A stretch of 64,000 nucleotides of DNA from Pseudoalteromonas sp. NC201 (GCF_002850255.1 NZ_CP022522.1:3822501-3886500), one strand, 5' to 3'; counted from the stretch's first letter, positions 39,150 to 49,820 are shown. The notes: generated by a model not told the origin, from the letters alone. Numbers and translations are program-made.

Positions 39150-40095
39150 GGGCATTCTCCTGAGATTGCACTTTGCCTTGATGAGACTCGATTGCTTTAA
39201 GATAGAGTTGATGCAAGTCCATCGTTTTGGTTTCTATTCCTTGCAAAGTCGTTGATTTAGACAAATCGGCGAGCAGCAAATTAAGCTCTGAGGAGTCAAT
39301 CAACTCAAACTTAATTTTATTCTGACTTAATTGAGTACACGCAACCTTGTAGTTACCTAAATTGAGCGCTGCGTAGTTCGTTGCCTCACTGAAACTCACT
39401 GTGATATCGATGCCAACACCAACGTCCTGTTTTATTTCGGCTAACGTGCCATAAAGCACAGCTTGCCCGTGATTCATTAACAGCATTCGATCAGCAAGCT
39501 TTTCTACCATCGCCATCTGATGTGCGCTTAAAATAACGGTCATGCCTTGTGCTTTTAACGCTTCTAAAAACACCACCACCTTTTCTTGGTTGATGGGATC
39601 AAGACCAGAGAAAGGCTCATCGAGCAATACAACCTTGGGTTTGTGCAATACTGCCGATATTAACTGTACTTTTTGCTGATTGCCTTTTGACAACGATTTC
39701 AACCGCTCATGCGCTCTATCACTTAAGTCAAACTGCGTTAGCCAAGACTCAATCTGTGCTAGCGCTGCGTTTTTCTCAACACCGCGTAGCTTGGCAAAAT
39801 AGAGCAAATTCTGCTGCACGGTTTTTTCAGCGTAAAGCCCTCTATCTTCTGGGAGATAACCTAAACTTTGATGAGGGATTGATTGATATGCTTGCCCATC
39901 AATATTCACAGCGATTGTGCCGCTATCTGGATAGGTAAATCCAACCAACATTCTCACAAGGGATGATTTACCCGCACCATTGGGGCCCAGTAATGCAAAG
40001 ATCTCACCTTGTTTAACGCTAAAACTTAGATTGTCTACTGCTTTTACCGAAACATATTGCTTCGACACCCCTGTTACTTGCAATAAATCTGGCAT
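39139..40095 (-). CDS. ABC transporter ATPase, NatA-like
   Basis: A 318-aa ATP-binding subunit. Walker A GPNGAGKSS (37-45), signature LSKGNQQK (135-142) and Walker B VVLLDEP (155-161) are intact, and the C-terminal ~90 residues are an extension typical of the ABC-2 class. It pairs with the overlapping permease gene. The substrate is unknown. Confidence 0.92.
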   Translation of the reverse strand: MPDLLQVTGVSKQYVSVKAVDNLSFSVKQGEIFALLGPNGAGKSSLVRMLVGFTYPDSGTIAVNIDGQAYQSIPHQSLGYLPEDRGLYAEKTVQQNLLYFAKLRGVEKNAALAQIESWLTQFDLSDRAHERLKSLSKGNQQKVQLISAVLHKPKVVLLDEPFSGLDPINQEKVVVFLEALKAQGMTVILSAHQMAMVEKLADRMLLMNHGQAVLYGTLAEIKQDVGVGIDITVSFSEATNYAALNLGNYKVACTQLSQNKIKFELIDSSELNLLLADLSKSTTLQGIETKTMDLHQLYLKAIESHQGKVQSQENAHVS

Positions 40096-40116
40096 AACTT
40101 TCCTTTAAAAACGAAT

Positions 40117-40137
40117 GAGGGCTTTCGAAAAGCCCTC
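40117..40137 (-). terminator. Terminator of the ABC-M1 operon
   Basis: A 9-bp stem (GAGGGCTTT with AAAGCCCTC, 3-nt loop) follows the permease-aminopeptidase stop codon; on the minus strand it leads into ATTCGTTTTT. It separates this operon from the next ABC operon. Confidence 0.75.
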
Positions 40138-40154
40138 TCCTACCTATATATCCA

Positions 40155-43100
40155 TTAGAGTGACTTGATGTTATCGGCGGTTTTCTTATCAATCAGTTTT
40201 ACAAACGGATCAACTCCCACAAATTTCGGTAACTCTGTTACTTTCAACTCAATCTTATTTTCACCCGATGTGATGACGTGCTTTTGTAGATATAACAGCG
40301 TTTCGTCACTTTGAATGTTGTTAGGATCGGCAGAGAATAAGGCTATATCAATCTCTTGATTAAGCGGGATTTCTTCTTCGTTACCTTCACCATCTGCATG
40401 CTTTTTCGCCGCCTCAACCGTTAAGGTCACCGTATGTAGCTCTCCCGCTTGCGTCGCTTCTTGCACTTCAACACCCGCAAGCTTAAGCTCATACAACGTA
40501 ATCGCATTGAACTGATCTTCGATAAATACTTGTTCTTGCTCTGAAGCCCCCGCTTTTAAGTAAGTCAAAAAGTCGAGTGTCGTTGGGTAGATATCTGTTC
40601 TAAAACGATAGTCATTTAAGAAGCTTCTTAATGCGCTATTGAGTCGCGTTTCTCCAAGTAAATCGTGCAGCGCTAACATCACAACAGAACCTTTATTGTA
40701 GTGAATGTACTGCTGACCGACGGTTCTGGATAGCGCCCGCTCTTCATACGGATCAGAACCTCGCCCACTTAAATAGGTGTCTAGTTCATACTTCAAGAAT
40801 TTACGAAGATTATGCTCGCCGTACTTTTCTTTCATCACCATAATGGCAGAATATTGCGACAACATTTCCGACAGGATATTTGATCCCTCCACATTAGCAC
40901 CAATTACCTGATGCGCCCACCACTGGTGTGCCAGCTCATGTGACGTCACATAGTAAGGTACATTGATATTGTCAGGGTTACGGGTGTCCGTTAAAAATCC
41001 AATATTCTCCGAGTAAGGCACTGTATTGGCAAAACTTTGCGCAAAGTCTCGGTAACGAGGAAACTCAATAATACGCATTTGCTTATGTTGGTAAGGCCCA
41101 AATTCTCGAGTGAAATAATCAATTGAGTCTTTAGTCGACTGCAACATAGTGTCGACGTTCCAAGCATGATCTTTATGGTAGTAAACCTCGAGCGCAATGC
41201 CTTTGTACTCTTCTCGTTTCACCTCAAGATCCATCGACAAGATGTTATAGAAGTGCAGCATTGGAGCATCCATTTCATAGACATAGGTCGTGCGGCCGTC
41301 TTTGCTGAATTTTGATTGCAAATAACCCGGCACCATCGCAACTTGCGATTCATCCGTCGTCACCGTTGCGGCGAATGTGACGAAATTTTCAGCAAACAAT
41401 GGCTCATGATGATAGTGTGTTTCTTCAATCTTATTGCCACGTTTTAGTGGTTCAAGGCTGCGCTGACGACGCTCACTTTTGTCTTGAATTTGCTTATAGA
41501 TGTTATAACCAAATGTCGGGAACAAGGTCGCGTTATCAATGAAGGTACCATTGTTCACCAAAGTTTCATCATAGCCTCTATCTACAAAGCCAAGCGTTTG
41601 GCGTACGACTGACATCGTAATTACACGCTGCTCACCCGGTGTCATTGGTTGTGAAAGCTCAAGCCAAGCATGCTTAAAGGTTTTATCCTCTTCAGCAAGC
41701 GTAGCGCCAGCCATTTCAACTTGCCACTCTAATGTATGATCAGGTTTATTGACCAAAAAGCGAGTAATCTCTTTATCTGAGCGGTTTTCAACCAACAGCT
41801 TTACCTGCGCTTCAATACGACGTGTCTTTGGAAATATCTCAGCATTGAGCTGTACGTCTAACGTGACAGGTACAGGGTCATCACGATACTGGGCAAATTG
41901 TTGCTCATATAGCTCTGCGATATCTTCAGCTTCATCCTGCGTGATAAACTCATTGACCATTTGCGTGTTGTAGTAGATGTAGCTGCCACTGCCCACGAAT
42001 ATTAAAGCACCACAAGCCAATAATGCTTTACCAGCGTTACCTAACTGATAGCCCATCAGTGAAATGCGTGCTTTCAGCGTTTGTCCTGCACCACGAGGCC
42101 AAAGTGCATAGCTTAGTGTCGCTAATATCATGCTAAAACCAAACCAGTACAAATTGTACCAATGTGCTGCACTGAGGAAATGACCATAACCATTAATATC
42201 TGAGTACGGCACTGGGGAAGTTTCGCCTAAGTGGTACATATTGTGCTCAAAACCAAAGTTGGTCAGGACTATCGAAATAATGAAATAAACGACATATATT
42301 CCCATACCCATATACTTGCTTGGACTCATCACCTGTATCAAAAATGCTAAGGTGGTTTGGAAGGCAAAACCTAACACATATAAATATCCCAAGCGCACAA
42401 TATACTGGGCAAGATCTATCTGTGTCACACCCGACAATAGTTGATAGCTAATGGTGATCAAGCTACCAAATACACATAGCAGCGTCATCACCGCAACTAA
42501 GGCTATGTATTTAGAGCCCCAAAATACCCAGTTTGCAACAGGATAAGAGTCAACAATGTCTCCCATTCGCGAATCACGGTCATGCCATACCAGCTCAGCG
42601 CTGTAATACACCAATACAATGACCAATAATTGCCAGAAGCTCCCATGGATAAGCTCCACCATTCTAAAGGTCACTGGCCATACTTCTGTGCCATACCAAT
42701 TAAATGAGCCAACCAGTGCAGGTATTAAGGTTGCCACCGCCAAAATTAATAACACTAAGAATGGGTAGCTTTTAAGCACTTGCTTTACTTCAAAAGTGGT
42801 TCTGGTGCAAAAGTGCACCCAACTACTACCTACGCTCGCTTTAAAATCAAAACGATTCAGCAATGCCGACGCTTGGTTACCATCTTCTTTGGCTTTACTC
42901 TTAGTTTTTTGTTTTTGCGGTAAATAATGAGAAGTATTTAAGGCTAAAGCACCTAAACTGAGCAGTGCAACTGACATCCAAATTAAGCGGTTATAGAGCA
43001 GTTCATCAACTAAGCTAATGACTGACGTATTGCGATCTGCAATGGTCCAATATTCTGATTGCGCCGAAATAGCTGATAGGCCAAACATGTCTAAATACGC

Positions 43101-43724
43101 AGCAATGGTACGGTATTCAATGTCTGAAAAAATACTATTTGCCACAAGATAAGTCACAAACAAACCCACAGCAACTAAGTACATTGCTATCATGGTTCTA
43201 AATTTTTGCGCCACCAGCGCAAATAGGCTCGCCATAAAGAACAGTGAAGGGGCCGCGATGACAAATAGTGGCGTTAGGTAATAGTTGAGTTTATTAGGCC
43301 CAATCAGTTCGGTATCTAGCCAACCGACTAAACCACCAATGCCTGAGCCTACCCAGATCCCCACTAAACACATTGAAAATACTAGTAAAGTAACAAGATA
43401 AGCGCCGAGAAAACGACCCAATCGGTACTGAGCTAAGTGCAAAGGCTTACTCAAAATAAGCTCACTGAACTTACTTTGATCGTCTCTTATTACCGCACTA
43501 CCAACAAAGTTAACCACCAAAAAGATGGAAAAAATGGTCATGATGGCAACGGTTTGTAAGATGGCAAAGGGCGAGTTTACATTGACGTTACTGCCACCAC
43601 CAATCTGTACCGAGTCCGAAACTGAGGCAAAAAAGGTGAGCAAAAATAGAATCAGAGAAGTCACATAAAAGGAAGGCTGACGGACAAAATACCGCAGCTC
43701 AAAACGCATCATTTTAAATAGCAT
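40155..43724 (-). CDS. ABC permease fused to M1-family aminopeptidase
   Basis: A 1189-aa inner-membrane protein. The first ~600 residues contain two sets of about six membrane segments, like a duplicated ABC-2 permease. The rest is an extracytoplasmic gluzincin (M1) peptidase domain with the zinc motif HELAH (929-933) and a downstream Glu953 in NILSEMLSQYSA. The spacing is one residue longer than in classical M1 enzymes; I recall the same spacing from other fusions of this class. The ATG has GGAG at 7 nt. The ATPase gene lies 11 nt upstream, so both form one machine that may export and trim, or sense, peptides; the substrate is unknown. Confidence 0.9.
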   Translation of the reverse strand: MLFKMMRFELRYFVRQPSFYVTSLILFLLTFFASVSDSVQIGGGSNVNVNSPFAILQTVAIMTIFSIFLVVNFVGSAVIRDDQSKFSELILSKPLHLAQYRLGRFLGAYLVTLLVFSMCLVGIWVGSGIGGLVGWLDTELIGPNKLNYYLTPLFVIAAPSLFFMASLFALVAQKFRTMIAMYLVAVGLFVTYLVANSIFSDIEYRTIAAYLDMFGLSAISAQSEYWTIADRNTSVISLVDELLYNRLIWMSVALLSLGALALNTSHYLPQKQKTKSKAKEDGNQASALLNRFDFKASVGSSWVHFCTRTTFEVKQVLKSYPFLVLLILAVATLIPALVGSFNWYGTEVWPVTFRMVELIHGSFWQLLVIVLVYYSAELVWHDRDSRMGDIVDSYPVANWVFWGSKYIALVAVMTLLCVFGSLITISYQLLSGVTQIDLAQYIVRLGYLYVLGFAFQTTLAFLIQVMSPSKYMGMGIYVVYFIISIVLTNFGFEHNMYHLGETSPVPYSDINGYGHFLSAAHWYNLYWFGFSMILATLSYALWPRGAGQTLKARISLMGYQLGNAGKALLACGALIFVGSGSYIYYNTQMVNEFITQDEAEDIAELYEQQFAQYRDDPVPVTLDVQLNAEIFPKTRRIEAQVKLLVENRSDKEITRFLVNKPDHTLEWQVEMAGATLAEEDKTFKHAWLELSQPMTPGEQRVITMSVVRQTLGFVDRGYDETLVNNGTFIDNATLFPTFGYNIYKQIQDKSERRQRSLEPLKRGNKIEETHYHHEPLFAENFVTFAATVTTDESQVAMVPGYLQSKFSKDGRTTYVYEMDAPMLHFYNILSMDLEVKREEYKGIALEVYYHKDHAWNVDTMLQSTKDSIDYFTREFGPYQHKQMRIIEFPRYRDFAQSFANTVPYSENIGFLTDTRNPDNINVPYYVTSHELAHQWWAHQVIGANVEGSNILSEMLSQYSAIMVMKEKYGEHNLRKFLKYELDTYLSGRGSDPYEERALSRTVGQQYIHYNKGSVVMLALHDLLGETRLNSALRSFLNDYRFRTDIYPTTLDFLTYLKAGASEQEQVFIEDQFNAITLYELKLAGVEVQEATQAGELHTVTLTVEAAKKHADGEGNEEEIPLNQEIDIALFSADPNNIQSDETLLYLQKHVITSGENKIELKVTELPKFVGVDPFVKLIDKKTADNIKSL

Positions 43725-43735
43725 CTGCCTACTCC

Positions 43736-44617
43736 TTACGCTGCTTGATTATTTCGATGAGTATGCAGAGTAGAAAAATAGACGTCCTCTAAATCGGCTG
43801 GTACCGCTTCAAAGCCTTCAGGTGCTTGATCAGCAAATACATTAAGTAAGGTCTGGCCCGCGAATAAGCGCTTAGAAATAACCGGTAAGTTTTGCTCTAC
43901 TTCTTTCGCTTCTGCAAGTGTGACCGACTTACGCCAGATTTTCCCCTGTAGCTGCTCGGTGAGCGCAATTGGATTACCTTCAAGTAAAATTTGTCCGCTC
44001 GCCAATACAGCCATATTCGGACATAGCTCAGACACATCCTCTACAATATGCGTTGATAAGATGACTACTTTACTCTCACCTAAGCCAACGAGTAGATTGT
44101 GGAAACGATTACGTTCTTCTGGGTCTAGTCCCGCCGTCGGCTCATCCACAATGAGTAAATCAGGGTCGCCAAGCAGTGCCTGTGCAATACCAAAGCGTTG
44201 ACGCATACCTCCGGAAAATCCGCTTACCGCATTTTTACGGTGATCATATAAGTTAGTTTGTGCGAGCAATCCGTCAACGGCTTCTTTACGCTCTTTTTTA
44301 TTATTTAACCCTTTTAGGATTGCCATATGATCCAATAAATCATACGCACTAACGCGTTGGTAAACACCAAAGTCTTGCGGCAGGTAGCCTAAACGTGCAC
44401 GAAGTGCCTTTGGCTCCTTTAAAACATCTACACCATCGAACTGTATAGTGCCTGCATCTGCCGACTGTAATGTGGCAATCGTGCGCATCAACGAAGATTT
44501 ACCAGCGCCATTAGGTCCGAGCAAACCAAACATTCCCTTTGGAATAGTCAGGTTTACACCTCTCAAAGCATGAACGCCATTGTCATAGGTTTTTGAAAGT
44601 CCTGAGATTTCGAGCAT
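43736..44617 (-). CDS. ABC transporter ATPase partner of the M1-fused permease
   Basis: A 293-aa ATPase with Walker A GPNGAGKSS (34-42), signature FSGGMRQR and Walker B LLIVDEPTAGLD. A ~70-residue C-terminal extension follows. AGGAAATAAAA precedes the ATG. It is first in a two-gene operon with the permease-aminopeptidase fusion. Confidence 0.92.
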   Translation of the reverse strand: MLEISGLSKTYDNGVHALRGVNLTIPKGMFGLLGPNGAGKSSLMRTIATLQSADAGTIQFDGVDVLKEPKALRARLGYLPQDFGVYQRVSAYDLLDHMAILKGLNNKKERKEAVDGLLAQTNLYDHRKNAVSGFSGGMRQRFGIAQALLGDPDLLIVDEPTAGLDPEERNRFHNLLVGLGESKVVILSTHIVEDVSELCPNMAVLASGQILLEGNPIALTEQLQGKIWRKSVTLAEAKEVEQNLPVISKRLFAGQTLLNVFADQAPEGFEAVPADLEDVYFSTLHTHRNNQAA

Positions 44618-44768
44618 TTTTATTTCCTGTCCGGATTTTTATTATTGTCCTTTTTATAACATTTCCCTAGGTTAGTGACAATTAACATAAACATATCAAT
44701 TGCAAATAAAAGTAAACACTGAAACACTAAGAAGCATTCTTAGTTTACAACACCCAAGGAAAACTAAC

Positions 44769-45446
44769 ATGCAAGATCACGCCAACCACCCATTGACGGA
44801 TTTTATTGAATACCCTCACGAGGAAATGCTAAGTCGTGCGGAAGCATTCTTGGAGAACAGTAAGAGACGTCATAGTATCCGTGCTTTTAGCGACCGCCCA
44901 GTACCGCAAGAAATCATCGAAACTTGTATCAAAGCGGCGGGCACTGCCCCTAGTGGTGCAAATCACCAGCCATGGCATTTCGTGGCGATTGGCAGCGCAG
45001 AAAAGAAAAAACAGATCCGAGCTGCAGCCGAAGACCTCGAGCGCTCGTTTTACCAAGGCCGTGCGGGAGATGAGTGGCTGGACGCGCTAAAGCCTTTGGG
45101 CACAGATGCACAAAAACCCTACTTAGAACATGCACCTTGGCTTATCGCTATTTTTAGTCAGAAAAAAGGTGGGATCCACGCGGAAGACAAAAATACCAAC
45201 TACTATGTCCATGAATCGGTTGGGATAGCTACTGGGTTTCTTATCCAAGCTCTGCATAATGCAGGACTTGCCACACTGACCCATACACCTAAACCTATGA
45301 GCTTTTTAAGCGAGTTGTGCGGTAGAGATAAAGATAACGAACGTCCTTATATGTTATTGATTGCGGGTTATCCAAGTGATGATGCAACTATTCCAGAGCA
45401 CGCAACAGTGAAAAAATCACTCGCCGAAATCGCTTCCTTTATTTAA
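44769..45446 (+). CDS. Nitroreductase-fold flavoprotein, iodotyrosine deiodinase-like
   Basis: A 225-aa FMN enzyme of the nitroreductase superfamily. The N-terminal FMN motif [14 protein letters not shown] and [14 protein letters not shown] are typical. The three residues that bind halotyrosine in iodotyrosine deiodinase are conserved with exact spacing: Glu in LERSFY, Tyr four residues on, and Lys twenty-one residues after that (in DAQKPY). This points to reductive dehalogenation of halotyrosines or similar phenols rather than nitro reduction; activity is inferred. The ATG at 44769 has AAGGA at 8 nt. It is a single gene. Confidence 0.82.
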   Translation: MQDHANHPLTDFIEYPHEEMLSRAEAFLENSKRRHSIRAFSDRPVPQEIIETCIKAAGTAPSGANHQPWHFVAIGSAEKKKQIRAAAEDLERSFYQGRAGDEWLDALKPLGTDAQKPYLEHAPWLIAIFSQKKGGIHAEDKNTNYYVHESVGIATGFLIQALHNAGLATLTHTPKPMSFLSELCGRDKDNERPYMLLIAGYPSDDATIPEHATVKKSLAEIASFI

Positions 45447-45463
45447 AAGTTCGGATCAGCTAA

Positions 45464-46510
45464 CTATCGCTGCACAGCTAGCTGATCACCTCCGTTTAGG
45501 CCACTAATAACAATCGTTTTATTACCTGTCTCTTCGCCCAACCTGAGGTAGCGTTTGTGAAGCTGGCCACTTTCTATTACCTCAACCATCGCCAATTGAC
45601 CATACTTGCTGATCATATTCGTTGGAATTTGGATAACCGCCTGCTCGCCAAGCACAAGTTCAACCAGCGCGTACATGCCAGGCACCACATTTTGCAGCAA
45701 AGGCATATCCAATTTAATAATAAAGCTGCGCGCTTGGCTGTCGGCAATTGGCACCATTTCCGACACGCGCGCGGTTTGGCTTATGTCTAGCGCAGGTATG
45801 CGCACCTTAATCTCGCTTCCTAACTGAATATGCTTAACTTGGCTCTCGCGAATTGGCGCTTCAATCTGTAATTGTAATGGGTTGAATAACGAAATAATGG
45901 CGCCACCGGGGCTAACCATGCTGCCCGGCTCTTGTAAGCGCGCCACCACTTTACCCGAAATAGGGGCTGTGATTTGCGTGTAACCCAGCGCGACTTCAGC
46001 ACTACGATACGCTTCTTGCAATGCCTTATCTTGCGCTTGTAACTCGTTCACTGTGGCTTGCCACTCATCCACTTGGTTAATCGCGATAAGCCCTTTTTCA
46101 TTAAGAGATTTATTGCGTACTAACTGCTTAGTTGCTTGCTCTAGCTTAGCTGAATTTGCCGCTTGCTGCGCTGCCACTCTTTGCAGCTCTGCTTTAAGCT
46201 CTGCATCATCGAGTGTTGCTATCAGCTGTCCCGCAGTGACTTTATCACCGGCTCTGACGTTAAGCGTTTTAAGCTCCGCCAACAACCGACTGGACACTAA
46301 CGTATTTTCTTTTGCGACCACACTCGCGGGAACTTGTTCAATCATCGCAATCAGCGACTTTTGCACGGTATAACGTGCTCCTTGATAGGCGGGAAGTTCG
46401 GACTTATTGCCCGGAGCTAGCTTATTTTGGAATCCACCAGCAAGCCATACGACCATCAATAATAGGCAAAAAATAGCAAGAACAGGAATAAAGATTTTAT
46501 TACGGGACAT
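45464..46510 (-). CDS. RND efflux periplasmic adaptor (membrane fusion protein)
   Basis: A 348-aa adaptor with an N-terminal membrane anchor (FIPVLAIFCLLLMVVWLA), a lipoyl half-motif (VSSRLLAELKTLNVRAGDKV), a short coiled-coil hairpin (about 85-150), the second lipoyl half (YTQITAPISGKVVARLQEPG) and a beta-barrel domain. The ATG at 46510 has AGGAG at 7 nt. It overlaps the RND pump gene by 11 nt. Together with the pump it would need an outer-membrane channel encoded elsewhere. Confidence 0.92.
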   Translation of the reverse strand: MSRNKIFIPVLAIFCLLLMVVWLAGGFQNKLAPGNKSELPAYQGARYTVQKSLIAMIEQVPASVVAKENTLVSSRLLAELKTLNVRAGDKVTAGQLIATLDDAELKAELQRVAAQQAANSAKLEQATKQLVRNKSLNEKGLIAINQVDEWQATVNELQAQDKALQEAYRSAEVALGYTQITAPISGKVVARLQEPGSMVSPGGAIISLFNPLQLQIEAPIRESQVKHIQLGSEIKVRIPALDISQTARVSEMVPIADSQARSFIIKLDMPLLQNVVPGMYALVELVLGEQAVIQIPTNMISKYGQLAMVEVIESGQLHKRYLRLGEETGNKTIVISGLNGGDQLAVQR

Positions 46511-49500
46511 GAGAAAACTCCTGAACTGATGAGGCATTAAGGGGTTGATTAGGTGTCGATGATGATTTGAATACTAAATAGTAAACGATAGGCACGACCA
46601 ACAGTGAAAATAACGTTGAAGCAATGATCCCGAAGATAATAGCAAGGGCGAGGCCACTAAAAACGGGATCTAAGATAATCACTAAATTGCCTAATAACGT
46701 CGTACCTGCTGTAAGTAATACCGGTCGCATTCTTACACTTCCCGCCGCAATCAATGCATCGATAAGTGCCATACCAGCCGCTCGAGACTGATTAATAAAC
46801 TCCACCAAAATCAGGGAATTTCTCACCACTATTCCGGCCAGCGCTATCATCCCTATCATCGCGGTCGCTGTAAATAACACGGGCTCTGGCGCACCTGAAA
46901 CCACACGCTCACCAAACTGGTTGAGTAACCAAAAACCCGGCATAATCCCTATCATAGTAAGGGGAATAGCCGACATAATGATAAGTGATAAGCTACTAGA
47001 TGCCGTTTGTACCCGCAGGATGATAAATATCGCCACCAGTGCAAACGCAAATGCGATCCCCATATCTCTAAACACATCTATGGTAATGCGCCATTCACCT
47101 TCGCCTTTAAAGGTATAATGGGTTCCCTCAAACATTGACCAAGTGACTCCTCCGCCACTGTGTAAAAAGGTGCGAGATGCCCAATTGCTCGGTGTTATCT
47201 GTTGGTTTTCATCCGCAACCACATCGGCAATCACCTCAGCTGGCGTGCGGCCATTTAGCTCCGCAAACACATAAATCACCTCTTGTAGGTCTTTTCGAAG
47301 GATCACGGGAGCCGTAGGAATAGCTGTTAATTCGCCCAGTTCACCAATCGCCACAAGGGGTCTCGCAGCCTGCTCTAAGCCGTATTCTTGAGTGGTTTTA
47401 GCCAACTCCTGACGACCACGAACTTGCATCGCTAATACGTTTTGCCATTGATTACGCTGCGCGTAACTCACACCTAACTCGATGGGCACCGTTGCGACCT
47501 CACCTTGAGTATATAAAAAGCCTGCTGACATGCCGCTGCTTGCAACCACTAAAGATTGATTAATATCCTCTGTGGCCACACCTGATAACGCAGCCTTTTG
47601 TTTATCAACCACAAACCGCTTTAGCCATGTTGGCGAAGCCATTGAGGTGTCAACCTCAACCACATGTGGCTCCTGCCTTAAACGATGTGCTAACCTCTGG
47701 GCTGCTTGCTCTTGCGTTTCACGAGCAACAAACGGATCTGCATAAACCTCAGCAACGAGTGTACTTAATACCGGAGGTCCCGGCGGCACTTCCACCACTT
47801 TTACTTGCGTCAAAGTTTGGTTAAAAGGCTGAAGCTTTTCACGCAGTCGCATGACGATGGCGTGAGATTGATGTTCGCGTTCACGCTTATCCACCAGTAA
47901 GACTCTAAGTTCGGCAAGATGAGTACCACTACGACGATAATAGCCTCGCACCATACCATTAAAATCCATACTGGAAGGCTTACCGACAAAAGCGGCGATG
48001 TCGGTCACTTCAGCTTCTGACCAAACGATTTGCTGTACTTGCCTCGCCATTGCGGCCGTTTGCTCAAGGCTGGTTCCCTCAGGCATATCTATCAGTACTT
48101 GGATTTCACTTTTATTGTCAAACGGCAGCAATTTCAGTGGTACGGCCCTAAAAATAGGAAGGCTCACACTCGCAACAAATAACCCTAACACACCCCATAA
48201 TAACCATTTGGCTTTGCGGGGGTTTTGTAAAATTGGCAGCATGATTTTGCTGTAGTACGAGTCTTGAGGCGCGACTTCACTTGTTTTTGAATCCGCTTTG
48301 AGTAGCTTTTTAGATAGCCAAGGCGTTACTAAAAAAGCCACTAACGTCGAGGCAATGACACTAACAGGGACGTTAAATGCCATGGGTGCCATATATGGGC
48401 CCATCATGCCAGTAATAAACGCCAATGGAATAAACGCCATGATGATAGTTAACGTTGACATCAAAAGCGCAGATTTGATCTCGACCATAGCAGCGACAAT
48501 ATTATGATCTGTGTCAGCTGCCGCGCCGCGATGAATAAAGCGGCTAATATTATCAATCCCAGTGATTGGGTCATCGACTAACAATCCCAGCGACAAAATA
48601 AGCGCAAACAAGGTGACCCGATTAATGGTGTAACCAAACGCAAAATCCAACCCAAGTGTAATGCCATAGCAAATTGGCACTGCAAGACCAACAACGATGG
48701 CAGGCCGCCAACCTAAAAATACACCGACAAATACCACAACTGTAAATACCGCAAAGGCCAAGCTAGAGGTAAGATTATTGACTTTGTCATTGGCCGTCTC
48801 GCCATAGTTTCTTAATACTTTTACCGATACCTCAGCAGGAAGGAGCTCCTGTTGTAGCTGGGTCACAAGCGCTAAACTTTGCTCTGCAACCGTTACCGCA
48901 TTACTTCCCTTTTGCTTCGCCACGCCAATCGTCACTAATGGTGCATCAGCCTGGCTGCCGCTGCTTGCTAACCACTGATAGCTATCGGGCTCACTAGGAC
49001 CATCAATAACCCGAGCAACTTCTTTTAAAACAATGGCACGACCATTAATTACATTTACCGTGAGCCCTTCAAGTGCCGACTTATTACGAAGGACATCACC
49101 TGATTCAAAGGCAATTGTGTTACTGCCTGCCGTCACTTGCCCGACTCGTGTCACTAGATTACTACTTTGGATAGCACCTAAAACATCCATTGGTGTTGTT
49201 TGATGTGCGGCAAGCGCAGCTAAGTTCAACTCAACCCTAAGTGCTCTCGTGCGCCCGGTAATAACCGTAACCTCGCTGGTATCTGCAATGCTCTGTAACT
49301 GGATAGCTAGCTCTTGTGCAAAGCGCGTTAGCGCGTAGTCATCATATAGTTGCGGCTTGGAACTTGTCAGTCCAAGCATAAGAATCGGAACGTCATCGAC
49401 TTCTATTGGACGGATCTGCCACTGAGTGACAATTCCCGGCATAGTATGCTGGTTGGCATACAGCTTAGTGTAGGTGTTGAGAATGGCTTTCTCTCTGTCT

Positions 49501-49805
49501 TCACCCACATGAAACCTTAAAGTAACAACCGTGCCGCCGGTTTGGGTCGTAGAATAGACGTGTTCAACGCCTGGAATTTGCAGCAGTAACTTTTCAAGTG
49601 GAGTGGTGACCAATCGTGCCACTTCTGGTGAGGCAGTATTTGGTACCGACACATGAATATCCAGCATAGGCACCACTATTTGTGGTTCTTCCTCTCGTGG
49701 TGTCATTTGCAATGCAAATAATCCAAGTACCACAGCGCACAAGAAGATAATCGTTGGCAAGCTGCCTTGTAGAGCATACCGAATGACACCATCTAACTTT
49801 TGCAT
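46500..49805 (-). CDS. RND-family efflux pump inner-membrane subunit
   Basis: A 1101-aa proton-driven RND transporter with the family topology: one N-terminal membrane helix, a large periplasmic domain, a helix bundle, a second periplasmic domain and a final bundle. The proton-relay Asp pair is at 411-412 (LLVDDPITGIDN). The sequence belongs to the AcrB/HAE1-like group rather than the heavy-metal CusA group, though this is judged by eye. It is the second gene after a BigR/YgaV-type regulator, which suggests induction by reactive sulfur or redox stress. Confidence 0.93.
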   Translation of the reverse strand: MQKLDGVIRYALQGSLPTIIFLCAVVLGLFALQMTPREEEPQIVVPMLDIHVSVPNTASPEVARLVTTPLEKLLLQIPGVEHVYSTTQTGGTVVTLRFHVGEDREKAILNTYTKLYANQHTMPGIVTQWQIRPIEVDDVPILMLGLTSSKPQLYDDYALTRFAQELAIQLQSIADTSEVTVITGRTRALRVELNLAALAAHQTTPMDVLGAIQSSNLVTRVGQVTAGSNTIAFESGDVLRNKSALEGLTVNVINGRAIVLKEVARVIDGPSEPDSYQWLASSGSQADAPLVTIGVAKQKGSNAVTVAEQSLALVTQLQQELLPAEVSVKVLRNYGETANDKVNNLTSSLAFAVFTVVVFVGVFLGWRPAIVVGLAVPICYGITLGLDFAFGYTINRVTLFALILSLGLLVDDPITGIDNISRFIHRGAAADTDHNIVAAMVEIKSALLMSTLTIIMAFIPLAFITGMMGPYMAPMAFNVPVSVIASTLVAFLVTPWLSKKLLKADSKTSEVAPQDSYYSKIMLPILQNPRKAKWLLWGVLGLFVASVSLPIFRAVPLKLLPFDNKSEIQVLIDMPEGTSLEQTAAMARQVQQIVWSEAEVTDIAAFVGKPSSMDFNGMVRGYYRRSGTHLAELRVLLVDKREREHQSHAIVMRLREKLQPFNQTLTQVKVVEVPPGPPVLSTLVAEVYADPFVARETQEQAAQRLAHRLRQEPHVVEVDTSMASPTWLKRFVVDKQKAALSGVATEDINQSLVVASSGMSAGFLYTQGEVATVPIELGVSYAQRNQWQNVLAMQVRGRQELAKTTQEYGLEQAARPLVAIGELGELTAIPTAPVILRKDLQEVIYVFAELNGRTPAEVIADVVADENQQITPSNWASRTFLHSGGGVTWSMFEGTHYTFKGEGEWRITIDVFRDMGIAFAFALVAIFIILRVQTASSSLSLIIMSAIPLTMIGIMPGFWLLNQFGERVVSGAPEPVLFTATAMIGMIALAGIVVRNSLILVEFINQSRAAGMALIDALIAAGSVRMRPVLLTAGTTLLGNLVIILDPVFSGLALAIIFGIIASTLFSLLVVPIVYYLVFKSSSTPNQPLNASSVQEFSHVP

Positions 49806-49820
49806 CTCAGTCGTTCCTAG

